Part shown: piece after piece, positions 42,717 through 54,887 of the stretch
Layout: each line of letters begins with the position of its first letter
How positions within the stretch are numbered: position 1 is the first letter of the stretch
Assembly: GCF_910594005.1 (NCBI RefSeq)
Contig: NC_057841.1
Coordinates: forward strand, 17,779,001 to 17,843,000
Direction: 5' to 3'
Source: Cervus elaphus
Taxonomy: Eukaryota > Chordata > Mammalia > Artiodactyla > Cervidae
DNA length: 64,000 nucleotides
Position numbers and translations under genes: made by a program
Notes under the pieces: model-generated
Told to the model about the DNA's origin: nothing
Database searches by the model: none
Seen by the model: the letters and a program-made list of their open reading frames with translations, nothing else

Positions 42717-44420
42717 ATAGAGAAAGTTAATCCTTACAGCATGGTAGCCAAAGACAAAAAGAGGAGGTTTTCTATGGGCTAGCAAGATATTGCACACTAT
42801 GCTGAGATGACTAAAGGATCAAAAAAAAAGAGTCTGATAAAGTTGCAAATTGACTGATTTTCCTAAATAATCATTTAACATATTTTCTTTCTTCTAATAT
42901 CTCATTAATATCACTTCCACACCACAATCTCAGCTCTTGACTATTTCACTGGGGGAAAAAAAAAAAACAAGCAATGAGAAAAGAACTTCCACATGCACCC
43001 ACCTTGAAACTACACGTCTGAAATTGCCCATGCATTCTGCCTTGAGGAAACAGTGAGCAAACTGCCTGTGTTTCTTATCTTAGGTGAAGTCAGATGCTCT
43101 GGGACGAGGCTCCTGAAATCACTCCTCTCTCTACTATATCAATAATATTTACCCCTCTACTGGATGGTCTCCACCAGTAATTCAACATGCTCGATACAAC
43201 ATCATTTTATAAAACCTTCTCCTAACCTCTCTTTTAATGCCTGAGTTCTCTTCTCTCTTTTAGTAAAACTCATTGGAAGGGATGTCTATACTTTACTTTA
43301 TTTCCCCATCTTGATGTTCTCTTGAACCATCCTTAGTCTGATTTTCATCCTCATCCCTTCACAGAAATAGGTCCTATGAACCTCTCCAATGATATTCATG
43401 TTGCTAATCTCATCTTCAGTTCTCATCCTACATAACTTCTCTGTAACGTTTGTCACAATATTTCATTTTTTTGTTGTTGTTGTTGAAGCACTTAGTTCCT
43501 AAGACATCACTCTCTCTTGGTTTACCTCATGTTGGCACTATATTGGCTACTCCGCAATTTCCTCTACTGGTTTCTCCTAATTTTCCCAATCTCTAAATTT
43601 GGGAGAACCCCTTAAACTTTGGCTTTTTGTGGTAAGGAAAGCCAGAATAAATCTTTAAATTATTTTAATGATGTATCTGTTGGAAGGGAGATTTTTAACT
43701 ATCCCCTTTAGCCTACTATTCATAATTTATACAATTTGTAATCACCAATCACAATATGATCACCCAAGTTCAGACCAATATCATCCCATGCTTAACTAGT
43801 GCAATAATATATTATTTGTCTGCTCAGTGTTCCACCTCCTGTTCCTCCAGCCCATCCTATGCAGCATTACAAGTGTATCATCCTTTGGTACAATTTTATA
43901 CTCATCATTCCATACTCAAAGTTGTATTTCCTCTTTCCTATAACATCCAACTACTACTAGCTGTACCCAGTCAGTCTATTAATAGAGAAACATTCCCTTC
44001 TTTCCATCACCTTTTAATTCCCTTATTAATACCTTCTCAGTATATGTCAACCCTTATACTGATTCGTGTATATGAACTTTAACTCAAGTCATGTAACAAG
44101 TTTCTTGTCCCTTGATCACTATGATCTCCATAGTTGAGGACTTTCAGGCCCCCTTAAGGGGTTAGAGTTTTAGGTCCAGGCCACAAAACAGGTAAGATAC
44201 AAAACTTCTAGGTCAACATTTCCAAAATGTACTCAAATTCATACTAATTTTATGAGCTGTTAATATTTATAGCTCATGCATATTCATACACACACACATA
44301 TGCACACAGCATCTATAGCTAAAGGTTAGTCTGGGAAATGATGATTTAATCAAAGTTAAATAGTAATCTTTGTCTTTTCTATGGGATTGGATATGTCACT
44401 TTACAGTGTATTCTCTCTAG
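42717..44420. other. Unique DNA, no gene seen
   Basis: Contains an A run at about 42956-42967 and a short (TTG)n at about 43472-43486. The 108-codon frame at 43756-44082 has no recognisable domain. Confidence 0.55.
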
Positions 44421-44622
44421 TCCTGTGTAGCTCAGTTGGTAAAGCATCTGCCGGCAATGAGGGAGACATGGGTTCAATTCCTGGGTCAGGAAGATCCCCT
44501 GGAGAAGGAAATGGCAACCCACTCCAGTATTCTTGCCTGGAGAATCCCATGGACAGAGGAGCCTGGCGGGCTACAGTTCGTGGGATTGCAAGAGTTGGAC
44601 ATGACTTGGCGCTATTTTTCTT
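44421..44622 (+). mobile_element. Bov-tA SINE, near full length
   Basis: Runs from 'gtgtagctcagttggtaaag' through 'gatcccctggagaaggaaat' and 'cccactccagtattcttgcc' to 'gagttggacatgacttggc'. It is close to the family consensus as judged from sister copies. Two open frames that cross it are repeat artefacts. Confidence 0.92.
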
Positions 44623-45109
44623 TCTTTATACAATGCCAGCATATGAAGAAGTAGTGAGTATATGGGAACTCCTAACAAGATAACTATACCTCAGTCCTAA
44701 CATTGGTGTCTCTGTCGCATCACCCTGCATATGTATTTACTGTGAGGCCCTAAATGTACTCTGCTTTTCTTGGAACTGGATTCCCGTCATTGTTCTCATG
44801 CTTTCTTCCAAGAACGTAAGTCCTGCTGGCAGCACCAGTCATTCTGAGTATATGCTACATTCTCCTCAAAGTTCTAATCTATGGAGACTTTCTCTGAATA
44901 TTTATTGTTGGAACCAAGTTTGGTTCAGATTTATTACTATACTCCTCTCTACTTTGGCCCTTTTGGGAAAATTTTAATTACTCAGTTAAATTTAAGGTAT
45001 TGATTTTAAAAAAGAACTGTGTAAGAGACTGAACCTTCCTTAACAGACATTTAACCATCTCCACTATTAGAAAATCAGTTTAAATATGCAAAAATATGCA
45101 AAAAAATAA
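44623..45109. other. Unique DNA, no gene seen
   Basis: No recognisable feature. Confidence 0.5.
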
Positions 45110-45299
45110 AAATAAATAAGTAGGTCTTCATCAAACTGAAAAGCTACTACAAAGTAAAGAAAACCATCAACAAACTGAAAAGACAACCTACTGAATAGAA
45201 GAATTTTCATATATCTGATAATAAGCTAATATCCAAAATATACAAAGAACTCATGCAATTCAAAAGCAAAAACCAAACAATCTGATTTTAAAATGTGCA

Positions 45300-45383
45300 G
45301 AAACCCCATGGACAGATGAACCTGGTGGGCTTTAGTCCATGGGGTCACAAAAGACTTGGACACAAACAGCAGCAACAAACGAC
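45300..45383 (+). mobile_element. Bov-A SINE fragment nested in L1
   Basis: The insert 'aaccccatggacagatgaac' to 'ttggacacaaacagcagcaa' interrupts L1 between 'aaaatgtgcag' and 'tatctgaatag'. It is a 5'-truncated Bov-A unit. Confidence 0.85.
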
Positions 45384-45662
45384 AATATCTGAATAGTTCA
45401 TTTTCTAAAGAAGATATACAGATGGTGAGAAGGTACAAGAAAAGATGGTCTACACTGTTAATCATCAGAGAAATGCAAATCAAACTACAAAGAAATATCA
45501 CCTTACGCTTGTTAGAATGGCTAATATCAAAAAGATAAGAGATAACAAGTATTGGTTAAGGTATAGAGAAAAGAGAATTCTTGAGCACTGTTGATGGAAA
45601 TATAATTGATGCAGTTACTATGGAAACAATATGGAGGTTCCTCAAATAATTAAGACTAAACT

Positions 45663-46294
45663 ACCATCAGTTCAGTTCAGTTCAGTCGCTCAGTTGTGTC
45701 CGACTCCTTGCGACCCCATGAATCGCAGCACGCCAGGCCTCCCTGTCCATCACAAACTCCAGGAGTTTACTCAAACTCATGTCCATCAAGTCAGTGATGC
45801 CATCCAGCCTCTGTCGTCCCCTTCTCCTCCTGTCCCCAATCCCTCCCAGCATCAGGGTCTTTTCCAATGAGTCAACTCTTTGCATGAGGTGGTCAAAGTA
45901 CTGGAGTTTCCTCTTCAGCATCAGTCCTTCCAATGAACACTCAGGACTGATCTCCTTTAGGATGGACTGGTTGGATCTCCTTGCAGTCCAAGGGGCTCTC
46001 AAGAGTCTTCTCCAACACCACAGTTCAAAAGCATCAATTATTCAGTGCTCAACTTTCTTCACAGTCCAACTCTCACATCCATACATGACTACTGGAAAAA
46101 CCATAGCCTTGACTAGACGAACCTTTGTTGGCAAAGTAATATCTCTGCTTTTTAATATGCTATCTAGGTTGGTCATAACTTTCCTTCTAAGGAGTAAGCG
46201 TCTTTTAATTTCATGGTTGCAATCACCATCTGAAGTGATTTTGGAGCCCAAAAAAATAAAGTCTGACACTGTTTCCCCATCTATTTCCCACCAT
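45663..46294 (-). mobile_element. BovB 3' part, antisense, nested in L1, short TSD
   Basis: The insert 45668-46289 is the reverse complement of the last ~620 bases of BovB. It splits the L1 phrase 'ctaccatatgatc', and 'accat' is present on both sides (45663-45667 and 46290-46294). The minus-strand frame 46042-46269 still reads BovB RT C-terminal protein ('KITSDGDCNHEIKRRLL' to 'YGCESWTVKK') without a stop, so the copy is fairly young. Confidence 0.92.
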
Positions 46295-46500
46295 ATGATC
46301 TAGCAATTCCACTTCTAAGTGCTTATTTGAAGAAAACAAAAACACTAACTTGAAAAGATATAAAGATACATGCACCCCTATGTTCATTGCATCATTATTT
46401 ATAATAGCCAAGATATGGAAACAACATATTAATGCATAAATGAATAAAGAAATTGTGGTATACATACACAATGGAGGAGTATGCAGCCATAAAAAAGAGC

Positions 46501-46789
46501 AAAGTCTGAACCTGATTAATAAAGGGCAAACAGCTTCCCCCCCCCCAAATATGTGAGAGTTTATTCATTCATCATCTCAGGTAGCTAGAAAAATAACTTC
46601 CTCCTCCACTTTTGACAAGGAGAGTGTATGAACTGCCAATTATCTGGAACAAAGAAGCAATTGCACATTATCATCTATATTTGCAACTCGGGGAACTAGT
46701 GAGTCCTACAATATAAATTTCATGAACTGTGTAGTTCCATCTCTTCTAGACCATATCACTTCATAAACACTCACATTAAAGCATAAGCT
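46501..46789. other. Unique spacer
   Basis: Short unique DNA with a C run at 46538-46546. Confidence 0.5.
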
Positions 46790-46918
46790 GGATAAGGAAA
46801 TGGCAACCCACTCCAGTATTCTTGCCTGGAAAATCCCATGTACAGAGGACCCTGGTAGGCTACCTTCCATGGGGTCACAAAGAGTCAGACAAGACTGAGC
46901 AACTTTACTTACTTACTT
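46790..46918 (+). mobile_element. Bov-A SINE fragment
   Basis: Runs from 'ggataaggaaatggcaaccc' to 'gtcagacaagactgagcaac' and ends in a (ttac)n tail. Confidence 0.9.
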
Positions 46919-47247
46919 AAACCATCAACAGTAATATTAATAATAAAGGACATATTTGAAGAAGGCAGAAATTTAAAAGTAGAACAAATCAATAACCTTG
47001 TCTCTCAGCACAAAAGCAAAACAAAATAACACCACCAACAAAATTAAGGCACAAATATCTATTGAGTCTTTAGCTTATTGGTAGAAATGTTGGAGGGGTG
47101 GAAGCACTCAAATAAAAATGAAATATATACAGACTGTCAGAGAAAATATCAGAGATGAGGATACACATCAAGAAAAATAAGTCTGGACATGTAAGATAGG
47201 GTTGGATTATTGAGGCTGGGAAGCTTCAACTCCAATTTCTTTTTCTT
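46919..47247. other. Unique DNA, no gene seen
   Basis: No recognisable feature. Confidence 0.5.
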
Positions 47248-47463
47248 TTCTTTTTTTTAAAAGTATTTATTTGGCTGTACTGGACCTGGGTCTTAGTTGC
47301 AGCATATTGTCTCAGTATGTATGGTGCACAAGCTCAGTAGTTGTGGTACTTGGATTGAGTTGCCCTGTGGGATGTAGGATCTTAGTTTCCCAACCAGGGA
47401 TTTAATCTGCATCTCCTGTATTGCAAGGTGAATTCTTAATCACTGGACTACGAGTGAAGTCCC
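47248..47463 (-). mobile_element. CHR-type tRNA-derived SINE, antisense
   Basis: The plus strand starts with a T-rich run, then 'tatttatttggctgtactgg', 'gggtcttagttgcagcatat', 'cccaaccagggatttaatct' and ends 'actggactacgagtgaagtccc', split here for length. This is the reverse complement of the cetartiodactyl CHR (tRNA-Glu-derived) SINE family. It is older than the Bov SINEs. Confidence 0.8.
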
Positions 47464-48144
47464 AAATATCCTTTTTTTTTTTTTTTTTTTTTCATTTATT
47501 TTTATTAGTTGGAGGCTAATTACTTTATAATATTGTAGTGGTTTTTGCCATACATTGACATGAATCAGCCATGCATTTACATGTGTTCCCCATCCCAATC
47601 CCTCCTCCTGCCTCCCTGCCCATCCCATCCCTCTGGGTCTTCCCAGTGCACCAGCCCTGAGCACTTGTCTCATGCATCCAACCTGCGCTGGTGATCTGTT
47701 TCACACTTGATAGTATACTTGTTTCAATGCTATTCTCTCAGATCATCCCACCCTCGCCTTCTCCCACAGAGTCCAAAAGTCTGTTCCGTACATCTGTGTC
47801 TCTTTTTCTGTTTTGCATATAGGGTTATTGTTACCATCTTTTTAAATTCCATATATATGTGTTAGTATACTGTATTGGTGTTTATCTTTCTTACATACAC
47901 ACCAAGTAAACCAGATCTGAAATAGACACATGCACCCCAATGTTCATCACAGCACTGTTTATAATAGCCAGGATATGAAAGCAACCTAGATGCCCATCAG
48001 TAGACGGATGGATAAGGAAGCTATGGTACATATACACAATGGAATATTACTCAGCCATTAAAAAGAATTCATCTGAATCAGTTCTAATGAGATGGATGAA
48101 ACTGGAGCCGATTATACAGAGTGAAGTAAGCCAAATTTCCTTTT
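47464..48144 (-). mobile_element. L1 LINE with 5' inversion (twin priming) and TSD
   Basis: The left part (about 47476-47892) is L1 3' sequence on the minus strand, beginning with a ~20-base poly(T) on the plus strand. The right part (47893-48132) is L1 sequence on the plus strand that ends at 'gagtgaagtaagcc', the position that directly precedes the start of the left part in the intact element. So one L1 was inserted with its 5' portion inverted. Flanks 'aaatatcctttt' (47464-47475) and 'aaatttcctttt' (48133-48144) match at 11 of 12 and form the TSD. Confidence 0.9.
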
Positions 48145-49174
48145 ATTTTTGTCCTTAAAATCTCCTTTTGCTAAGAAAATAAAGTCTGTCACCATACACA
48201 GAATTTTCATTCTTAGCCAAATTTCTTTTGAAGGTCCAACATACTCACTGCCCTCTCTTGACATCTGTAATGTTTAACTTCAGTGTCTCTGCCCCTGAGG
48301 ATGGGATGAACCCATTTTGGCCTGAAGAACTAGCTTCTTGGCAGGGTATCAGCAGTTGACCTTTCCTAAAAATACTGTCCTCAGAGAGGCTCAACCCCAT
48401 AGACAGGAATAAATTCCTTTCTGAGCTAAGCCTCAGATCAATAATGGGAAATTGTGCACCCATAATAAGGAGAAAGACTTTCCATGGCAAAGAGAGTGAA
48501 AAAACATTAAAAAAAAAAAAGGATCCAGAGAGTGTGTCTTTTCCACCAGTTGTGGACCCACCTGGAAGAAAACCATGGGGTTTGAGATGCAGTTGTCTGC
48601 CAAATCAAAATTGGGATCTGGGTGAATGAGTTTTCCTCCTCTCAGCCCTGCTGAGCTTCATTTTCAGAGCTCCAAGGCCAACCTGCCATGAAACTGTAAT
48701 TTGGAAAAGTTCTTCATCTATAACACTTTGATCTTCTATACTTTTAACAACATTATGGCATAACAAATAAAATTTGAACTAAATTAAAATATTGAACTGT
48801 TTATTTGTGGGTGGCTTATGGTGAAAGATTGGGGAATATCATGAGGCTTAAAGCTTTAAAGATTCAGTAGATCAACAAATTTTAAACATTTTAAACTTTA
48901 AAGTTTATTTTTAAACCCCAAGGAACCTCAGTCTATATGACAAACAAAAGTATAGCTTCTCTGGTTAAAGAGGTTAATGATAAAAGAGCTCTAATTCTTA
49001 CCCCAAAACAATTCAGAGCCACAATACATGCAATCTTGGACCTCTGGGGATGATATTGAAAAATGTTGCCTGGTGCAGAGGGGTTGCTCTAAACACAGGT
49101 TTTTGCCATCGGAATAAAAGATCTAATTCTCGGCAGAAATAATAGACATGTGAATCATTCAAAAGACACTTCTA
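48145..49174. other. Unique DNA, no gene seen
   Basis: An A run lies at 48510-48521. No recognisable gene or young repeat. Confidence 0.55.
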
Positions 49175-49515
49175 TTCAGTTTTCCCAACATCATTTATTG
49201 CAGACTATCCTTTCTTATTTAAATACTCTTAACTCCCTTATCAAATATTAATTGACCATATATGTGAGGTTTTTGTTTTTTTTTTTTTCTGAGCTCTTGA
49301 TTTTGTTCCATTAATCTGGGTGTCTTTTTTTTAATGCCAGTACCATACTGTTCTGATGACTATAACTTTGAAATATACTTTGAAATCTGGACATAGGATG
49401 CCTCCAGTTCTTATTTCACAGGGTTGCACTGGAAGCTCAGAGTCTTTTGTGATTTCATACAAATTTTAGAATTTTTTTTTCTATTTCTGTAAAAAGTGTC
49501 ATTGGAGAAATAATA
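49175..49515 (-). mobile_element. Old L1 ORF2 fragment, antisense
   Basis: The phrases 'ccaacatcatttattgcaga', 'tgaccatatatgtgaggttt', 'atgccagtaccatactgttc', 'ggatgcctccagttcttatt' and 'tcatacaaattttagaattt' occur in the order expected for the reverse complement of an old L1 ORF2. Confidence 0.85.
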
Positions 49516-50447
49516 AACAAAATTTTCAGTATTACAAAAAAGGCAGTTATGTTTACATGTTTAGCACATTCAGTGATTTTGAAAAAATAATTAACCTCAA
49601 TTGAAAGTTATGTTCCATTTTTATAGTCCATAATTGTAACAAGTAATTTTACCTCCTAAAGTTCCTTCAGGCTCACTAATCCTTATAGCCATTGGAAGGA
49701 TTAAATGCAAACATAAGTAAAACATCCGGGGAAGTATTTAACCTAGATCTGTCTTCTCCCAATTTCCACCCCACTGTTCTCAGTGACTTTATAATGTTGA
49801 GTGGAGGAAGGAGAGTATATACATAAATAACCAACCAAGAACACTTTAGTGTGTTCAGTGTCACATTAGAAACATACATAAAGTGCTGTGGGAACATTAA
49901 TAAGCAAAAGGCTCCATACACTTTGATCACAGGAAAGGCTTCAAAATGAAGAGGCTACCTGAATAGATGGAAAGAAGAAAGGATGGAGTAGTTGGAACTT
50001 ATTAGAAGGATGAGTTCACATTCACTAGACATACAAAGGAGGCAAGTGAATGTTCCAAACAGAACAAGGCTTGAGCTAAAAGCAAAGGCAAGAAAGGATG
50101 TCAGCATTCAAGGCAGTCACAGCACTGGATGCAGGCTCCTTACAGACCATGGATCTTGCCTGTCATGTGCCCAAGTTAGCATTATTTACGGTGCAAAGTT
50201 GACTATTATCTGATGATAAGGTTGTTATATAATATCAACCATTCCCATTAGTCTACACAGCTTTGTGAAGAGTCTAAACTTTGTTCTTTGCATAATGGGG
50301 AAGTTTTTAAATCATAGTAGCCAATTAGAATCTGATTTTACAGAGATAATTCTGGTTTCTCTCAGGAAGAACAGTTGTATTCCAAACATTGATCCCAAGG
50401 AGATGATAAAGGAAGGTATTTTAAATACCCCAGCAAATGACAATAAT
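49516..50447. other. Unique DNA, no gene seen
   Basis: No recognisable feature; small frames on both strands lack protein-like character. Confidence 0.55.
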
Positions 50448-50645
50448 ATAATCACAGCTAGCATTTACCCTAATATATGCCAGGGAAATTGCTAACTCTA
50501 TTATTGCATTACCTCATCTTTTCCTCAACATAATCTAAAGGAAAAGGTACTACAGCCATCCCTATTTTAGAGATGAGGAAGCCAGGGCACTAAGTTAACT
50601 TATTTAGCAAACCCTGGAACTACTTAGCAGTGAAATTTACTTATG
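50448..50645 (+). repeat. MIR SINE, sense
   Basis: A well-preserved MIR by phrase order: 'gctagcatttaccctaatat', 'tattgcattacctcatcttt', 'tattttagagatgaggaagc', then 'aacttatttagcaaaccc'. Confidence 0.75.
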
Positions 50646-51659
50646 ACTATAGAGGATTTCACTAATGATGATTTGATTTAAAATCAGTAGAATCTGATGG
50701 CAATTTAACAGGAAATAAAGTGACCAAAGCAAACGACAAGGTTTCTGGCTTGAAAGACTGGTAAATCGTGCATGATGTCATCAGCTGAAAGGGAAAATTT
50801 AGTGAAATGAACATACGTGCTGAAAAGTATGGGAAATGGTTAAGACAGATGAACAGAAAACTGTAGGATGGAAGTCAAATATTTAATGACAAATTGCTTC
50901 AGAGTTTTAAAAATGTTGATTTTCTTTAATCAACAAGTAAGAATCATAAGATATAGCTATGTATGTCAGATGGATAGACAGATAAATTGATTAAGCCTAT
51001 CTTATTCACTTAAAAGACAAAGTCATTTTGAATTTGGAGTTATGCCTTAGCATTATTTTCAACTCTGAGTGGTTAGATTATCACCACAGTTGGTATCTTC
51101 TGGATCTTTCAGAATTTTCTGCCTAAGAGGCAGAGTAGGTTGAGAATATCTATAACCACAAAATACGTATATACGGATTAAAAAAAAACTTTATGGCATT
51201 TGCAGAATGTCCAAAATACATGAGATTATAAAAGAAGAAATATTGATTATGAAGGGAATTTAGACATTATCTGATATAAATTCCTCATTTTTCTGAACAA
51301 GGGACATAAAGACAAGAAGATAATGTAACTAGGTCAAATTTTTATTCATACCACATCTTGGATTCCTATCAGAAATACAGCAAGTAAAACTGATGGAGAT
51401 AGACCAAGGAGAATTTTCAGCTGATATTCATTTTTTAAAAAGCTACTGAAAATGAAAAACATTTGCAATTTTTAAAATCAGATGATTGCCTGCATCTTCC
51501 AAATAAACATTTTTCAGGAAGGATACTTTTATATGCAAATGGTGGAAAGGAATTGTGTGATCCTCTTAGGAGCCTGGGACCATTGCTGTAGGGGCCATAT
51601 TTGTACCTCTTGTTTCTTCTTGTAGAGTGATGGGCTGGTACATTTACCACTACTCTGTG
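50646..51659. other. Unique DNA, no gene seen
   Basis: No recognisable feature. Confidence 0.55.
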
Positions 51660-51669
51660 GTAACACTAA

Positions 51670-51877
51670 GGGCTTCCCTTGTGGCTCAGATAGTAAAGAA
51701 TCTGCCTGCAGTGCAGGGGACTCGGGTTCAACCCCTGGGTCTGAGATATCCTCCAGAAAAGGAAATGGCAACCTACTGCAATATTCTTGCCTGGAGAATT
51801 CCATGGACTGAGGAGCTTTGTGGGCTATAATCCATGTAGTTGCAGAGAGTTGGACACGACTGAGCAACTAACACACA
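51670..51877 (+). mobile_element. Bov-tA SINE, full length
   Basis: Runs from 'gggcttcccttgtggctcag' to 'gttggacacgactgagcaac' with a short 'taacacaca' tail. Flanks share only 'gtaaca' (51660-51665 and 51878-51883), a weak TSD. Confidence 0.92.
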
Positions 51878-51885
51878 GTAACATT

Positions 51886-52154
51886 GTTCCTACCTTCAGT
51901 TCAGTTCAGTTCAGTCTCTCAGTCATGTCTGACTCTTTGTGAACCCTTGGACTGCAGCATGCCAGGCCTCCCTGTCCATCTTCAGCTCCCAGAGTTTACC
52001 CAAACTCATGGCCATTAAGTCGGTTGCACCATCCAACCATCTCATTCTCTGCCATCCTCTTCTCCTCCTGCCTTCAATCTTTCCCAGCATCAGGGTGTTT
52101 TCAAATGAGTCAGTTTTTCACATCAGGTGGCCAAAGTATTGGAGTTCCTACCTT
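51886..52154 (-). mobile_element. BovB 3' tail, antisense, with 11-bp TSD
   Basis: The insert 51897-52143 is the reverse complement of the last ~247 bases of BovB, from repeated 'ttcag' to 'gtggccaaagtattggag'. A perfect 11-bp repeat 'gttcctacctt' flanks it at 51886-51896 and 52144-52154. Confidence 0.94.
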
Positions 52155-54540
52155 AGTGTTTTTCTAAGACCTTGAATGGTACTTGAGACAAATATGATTC
52201 CCAGCAACTGTAAAATTCTGGGGCATTTGAAGGCTTTTTAAAAGACTTTAGCATTTGATACCACTCTGCCTTGTTTTATAGGCTTTCTTTCTTTCTGGAA
52301 TAGCAGATTCCTTCAAAGCAAAGAAAATATTTTTATTTCTCTTGCATTTTCCCTATTGTCTATCCAAGAATAGGAAATAAAACAGAAGCTCAAAGTATTT
52401 ATTGATATATTTTGCTTTCAACATGTAGTCAGCTTAAAAAAACAAATTGTAGAACAGTATTCTGTCATTTTTTTTAGAAAAAGGAAGATTGATTTCAACA
52501 GTGACAGTGACAGTTCTACATTATTTTCATGTTTCATTTCTTAACTGTACTGTTTTAAAAAGATATGAATAGTTAATTAGGAAATATTGGATTCATTCAG
52601 TAATATATAATTGGTGATTCTTGTCTAGTGATCATATTTCAATAAGAAACTCTCTTTTCTATATCCAAACAGAGCATTTCCATTTTTCCCCTCATTCTTT
52701 AAGTCAGCTTCTTTGAAGTGTAGCTTTGTGCTAGTATTTTCTTCTCATTATTTATTATAATGTGTACATAAAATATTAAGTGTTGATATTTCAGGTGTCA
52801 GTTTATGACTAGAACAGAGGCAATTTCTAAATGTGAATGGCATTAAGGCTTAGAAAGGTAGCTGGTGCAATTGCTGGGTCACTGAGCTTCTAAAAACTTT
52901 GTATTTCTGTCAAGGAAAGATTTTACATGTTTGAAAAGTGGAGGGAGATACAAATGTGCACACAATCCCAACTGATAGAATGCACATATTTTTAGGGGGT
53001 CATTTAAGCTTAAATAATAGCATTTTATAAGCTCAGAAAACCAAAAGGTCTCAGTTCTCACTGTTTCTTTTCCACTGGGAAATTAACAAAGCTTTATATA
53101 AGCTAGATAAAACAATACATATTAACCTGGAAGTTTCATTATAGTATATTTTTTGACATAAATAAACACTCAGTTTCTTCATTTCTAGTCACAATTGAGG
53201 GGTTAATTGGGAAAAATGGAAAGGACTTGAGAAGGGAGAGCCAAGTCGAAGGGCTGCTTGTGGAATTCTCTTTGAGTTCTGGTTTGATCACTATTCACGT
53301 ATGAATTATGTTGAACCAAAAATTTCCTTCATGTTTAGCATCTATAATGTTAATTATTTTTATGCAAAATACAGTATTGACTAGCCTCCCACTGTCCCCC
53401 TGGACATTTCTTAAAACATGAGCGCTGATCTGTTCTATCAGAGAAGTACGTGCCAGTCATTGATATGCAGTACTACCTCTTGGTTAAAAAAAATTGGAGG
53501 GATTAAAGTGCTATATTTCAAAGGGATTGTATTAAGGTAGTTACACAATTTGATTTATAAAGTCACTCTGATTCTATTAAAAATGGATTCTAAGGGGAAA
53601 TGGATGGAAATAGAAAGATCAGACAAGAGATTACACAGTAATTCTGGTGATTGAGAGAGTGGTTTCATTTAGAATGGTGGATGTGGAAATGGAAAAAAGT
53701 AAACAGATTTAGAACATATTTTTAGGGTGTGGACTTAAATAAGAGAGTGAGGGCAGAAGAAGATGATATCTACACAAGGGATTCAAGAGATAATTTCTAC
53801 AGTCAGTTCTTTTCTTGGGATTCTTGGCTGATTCATCATATTAAACATGATCTCACTTATTCTGAAGGACATAGGTGCAACTAGTACTTCCTGTTCTTGG
53901 TTCAGTTTTAACTTTTACAAAAACTTTTTTTTTTTTTTAAATCTATAGCCTTCTATATTCAATCTGACCTATACACATAAAGAAAACTGCATGTCTGCAC
54001 TTAGTATACAGGTATGTACTTAATACAGAAAGCGGAACATTTATCTACCTATATGTCTGCCTGTCTATATCTCTTAGAGACTTTGTATCTAGAAGTCATT
54101 TAGCTGTTGCATGCCAGAGTTTTTGCTCTTTCCTCCATACTGCACCGTCTCCTCATAGGCGTGATAGCTTACTGAAGAGGACAGCCAATATAAGCATATA
54201 TGAAGGATATATTTCTTTTGGATAATTTACAATCTTTGTGGGAAAAAGGAATTTTGTTTTTACTTAGCAACATGAATCAGTAAAGGGCAAACAAATGATT
54301 AGTCTCCCGAGTCCTGAAGAGATACAAAGACCTTTCTGGGCAGAGATAAAAGATACATGGAGACATTGCCAGACAAAAAGAATTTAGCAAGTCTAACTTA
54401 ATTTTTGAAAACTGATACAAATCTGGCAGGCAGAAAGAAATTGGGTGAATATTGTAAACACTAGAACCAATGAGTATGGCAGAAGCAAGAAATTTGTATG
54501 AGGAATGCCAAAGAAAATTTGACCCTAGCACTTGTTAAGG
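52155..54540. other. Unique DNA, no gene seen
   Basis: Long AT-rich stretch with a T run at 53925-53938. No coding, RNA or repeat signal was recognised. Confidence 0.55.
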
Positions 54541-54544
54541 GTCA

Positions 54545-54725
54545 GCTGTGTCAATCCACATGTATTACATATTTACTAATTTAATACTTATAATGGTGAA
54601 AGAGGAAAATATCAGTATCTCAGTTTAACAGATGTGAGAACTGAGACTCAGAATATATGAGATAATTTTTCCAAGGCCATGGAAAAGTAAGAAGCAAAGC
54701 TAAGATTTGCTTCTACATTTTGTAC
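54545..54725 (+). repeat. MIR SINE, sense, diverged
   Basis: The phrases 'atctcagtttaacagatgtg', 'agaactgagactcagaatat' and 'ttttccaaggccatggaaaa' are in MIR order. Confidence 0.65.
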
Positions 54726-54887
54726 ACTTCTAGAGTTAACTTCACTGTGCTGAAACTGCTTAGTGAATAGTAAGAGAGAGAAGGTGAATCGAGGCTAACT
54801 TGAGAGGTACCTTAATTAGTAAGCTTATTAATTTGGTGGTGGATGGACATTGAAGACTTGAATAGAGTGATGCTTGCTAAATTTGTT

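Larger units (their letters stand above)
45110..46500 (+). mobile_element. Old L1 3' part, sense, broken by two insertions
   Basis: The L1 ORF2 C-terminal region and 3' part are recognisable by order: 'aatatccaaaatatacaaag', 'aagaagatatacagatgg', 'catcagagaaatgcaaatca', 'ccatatgatctagcaattcc', 'ttataatagccaagatatgg' and 'cacaatggaggagtatgcag'. Bov-A (45300-45383) and BovB (45668-46289) copies interrupt it. It is more diverged than the L1 at 30.5 kb, suggesting greater age. Confidence 0.85.

Noticed and set aside
43756..44082. 108-codon frame in unique DNA
   Set aside because: Low-complexity Ser/Thr/Tyr/Leu composition typical of AT-rich non-coding DNA, with no motif.
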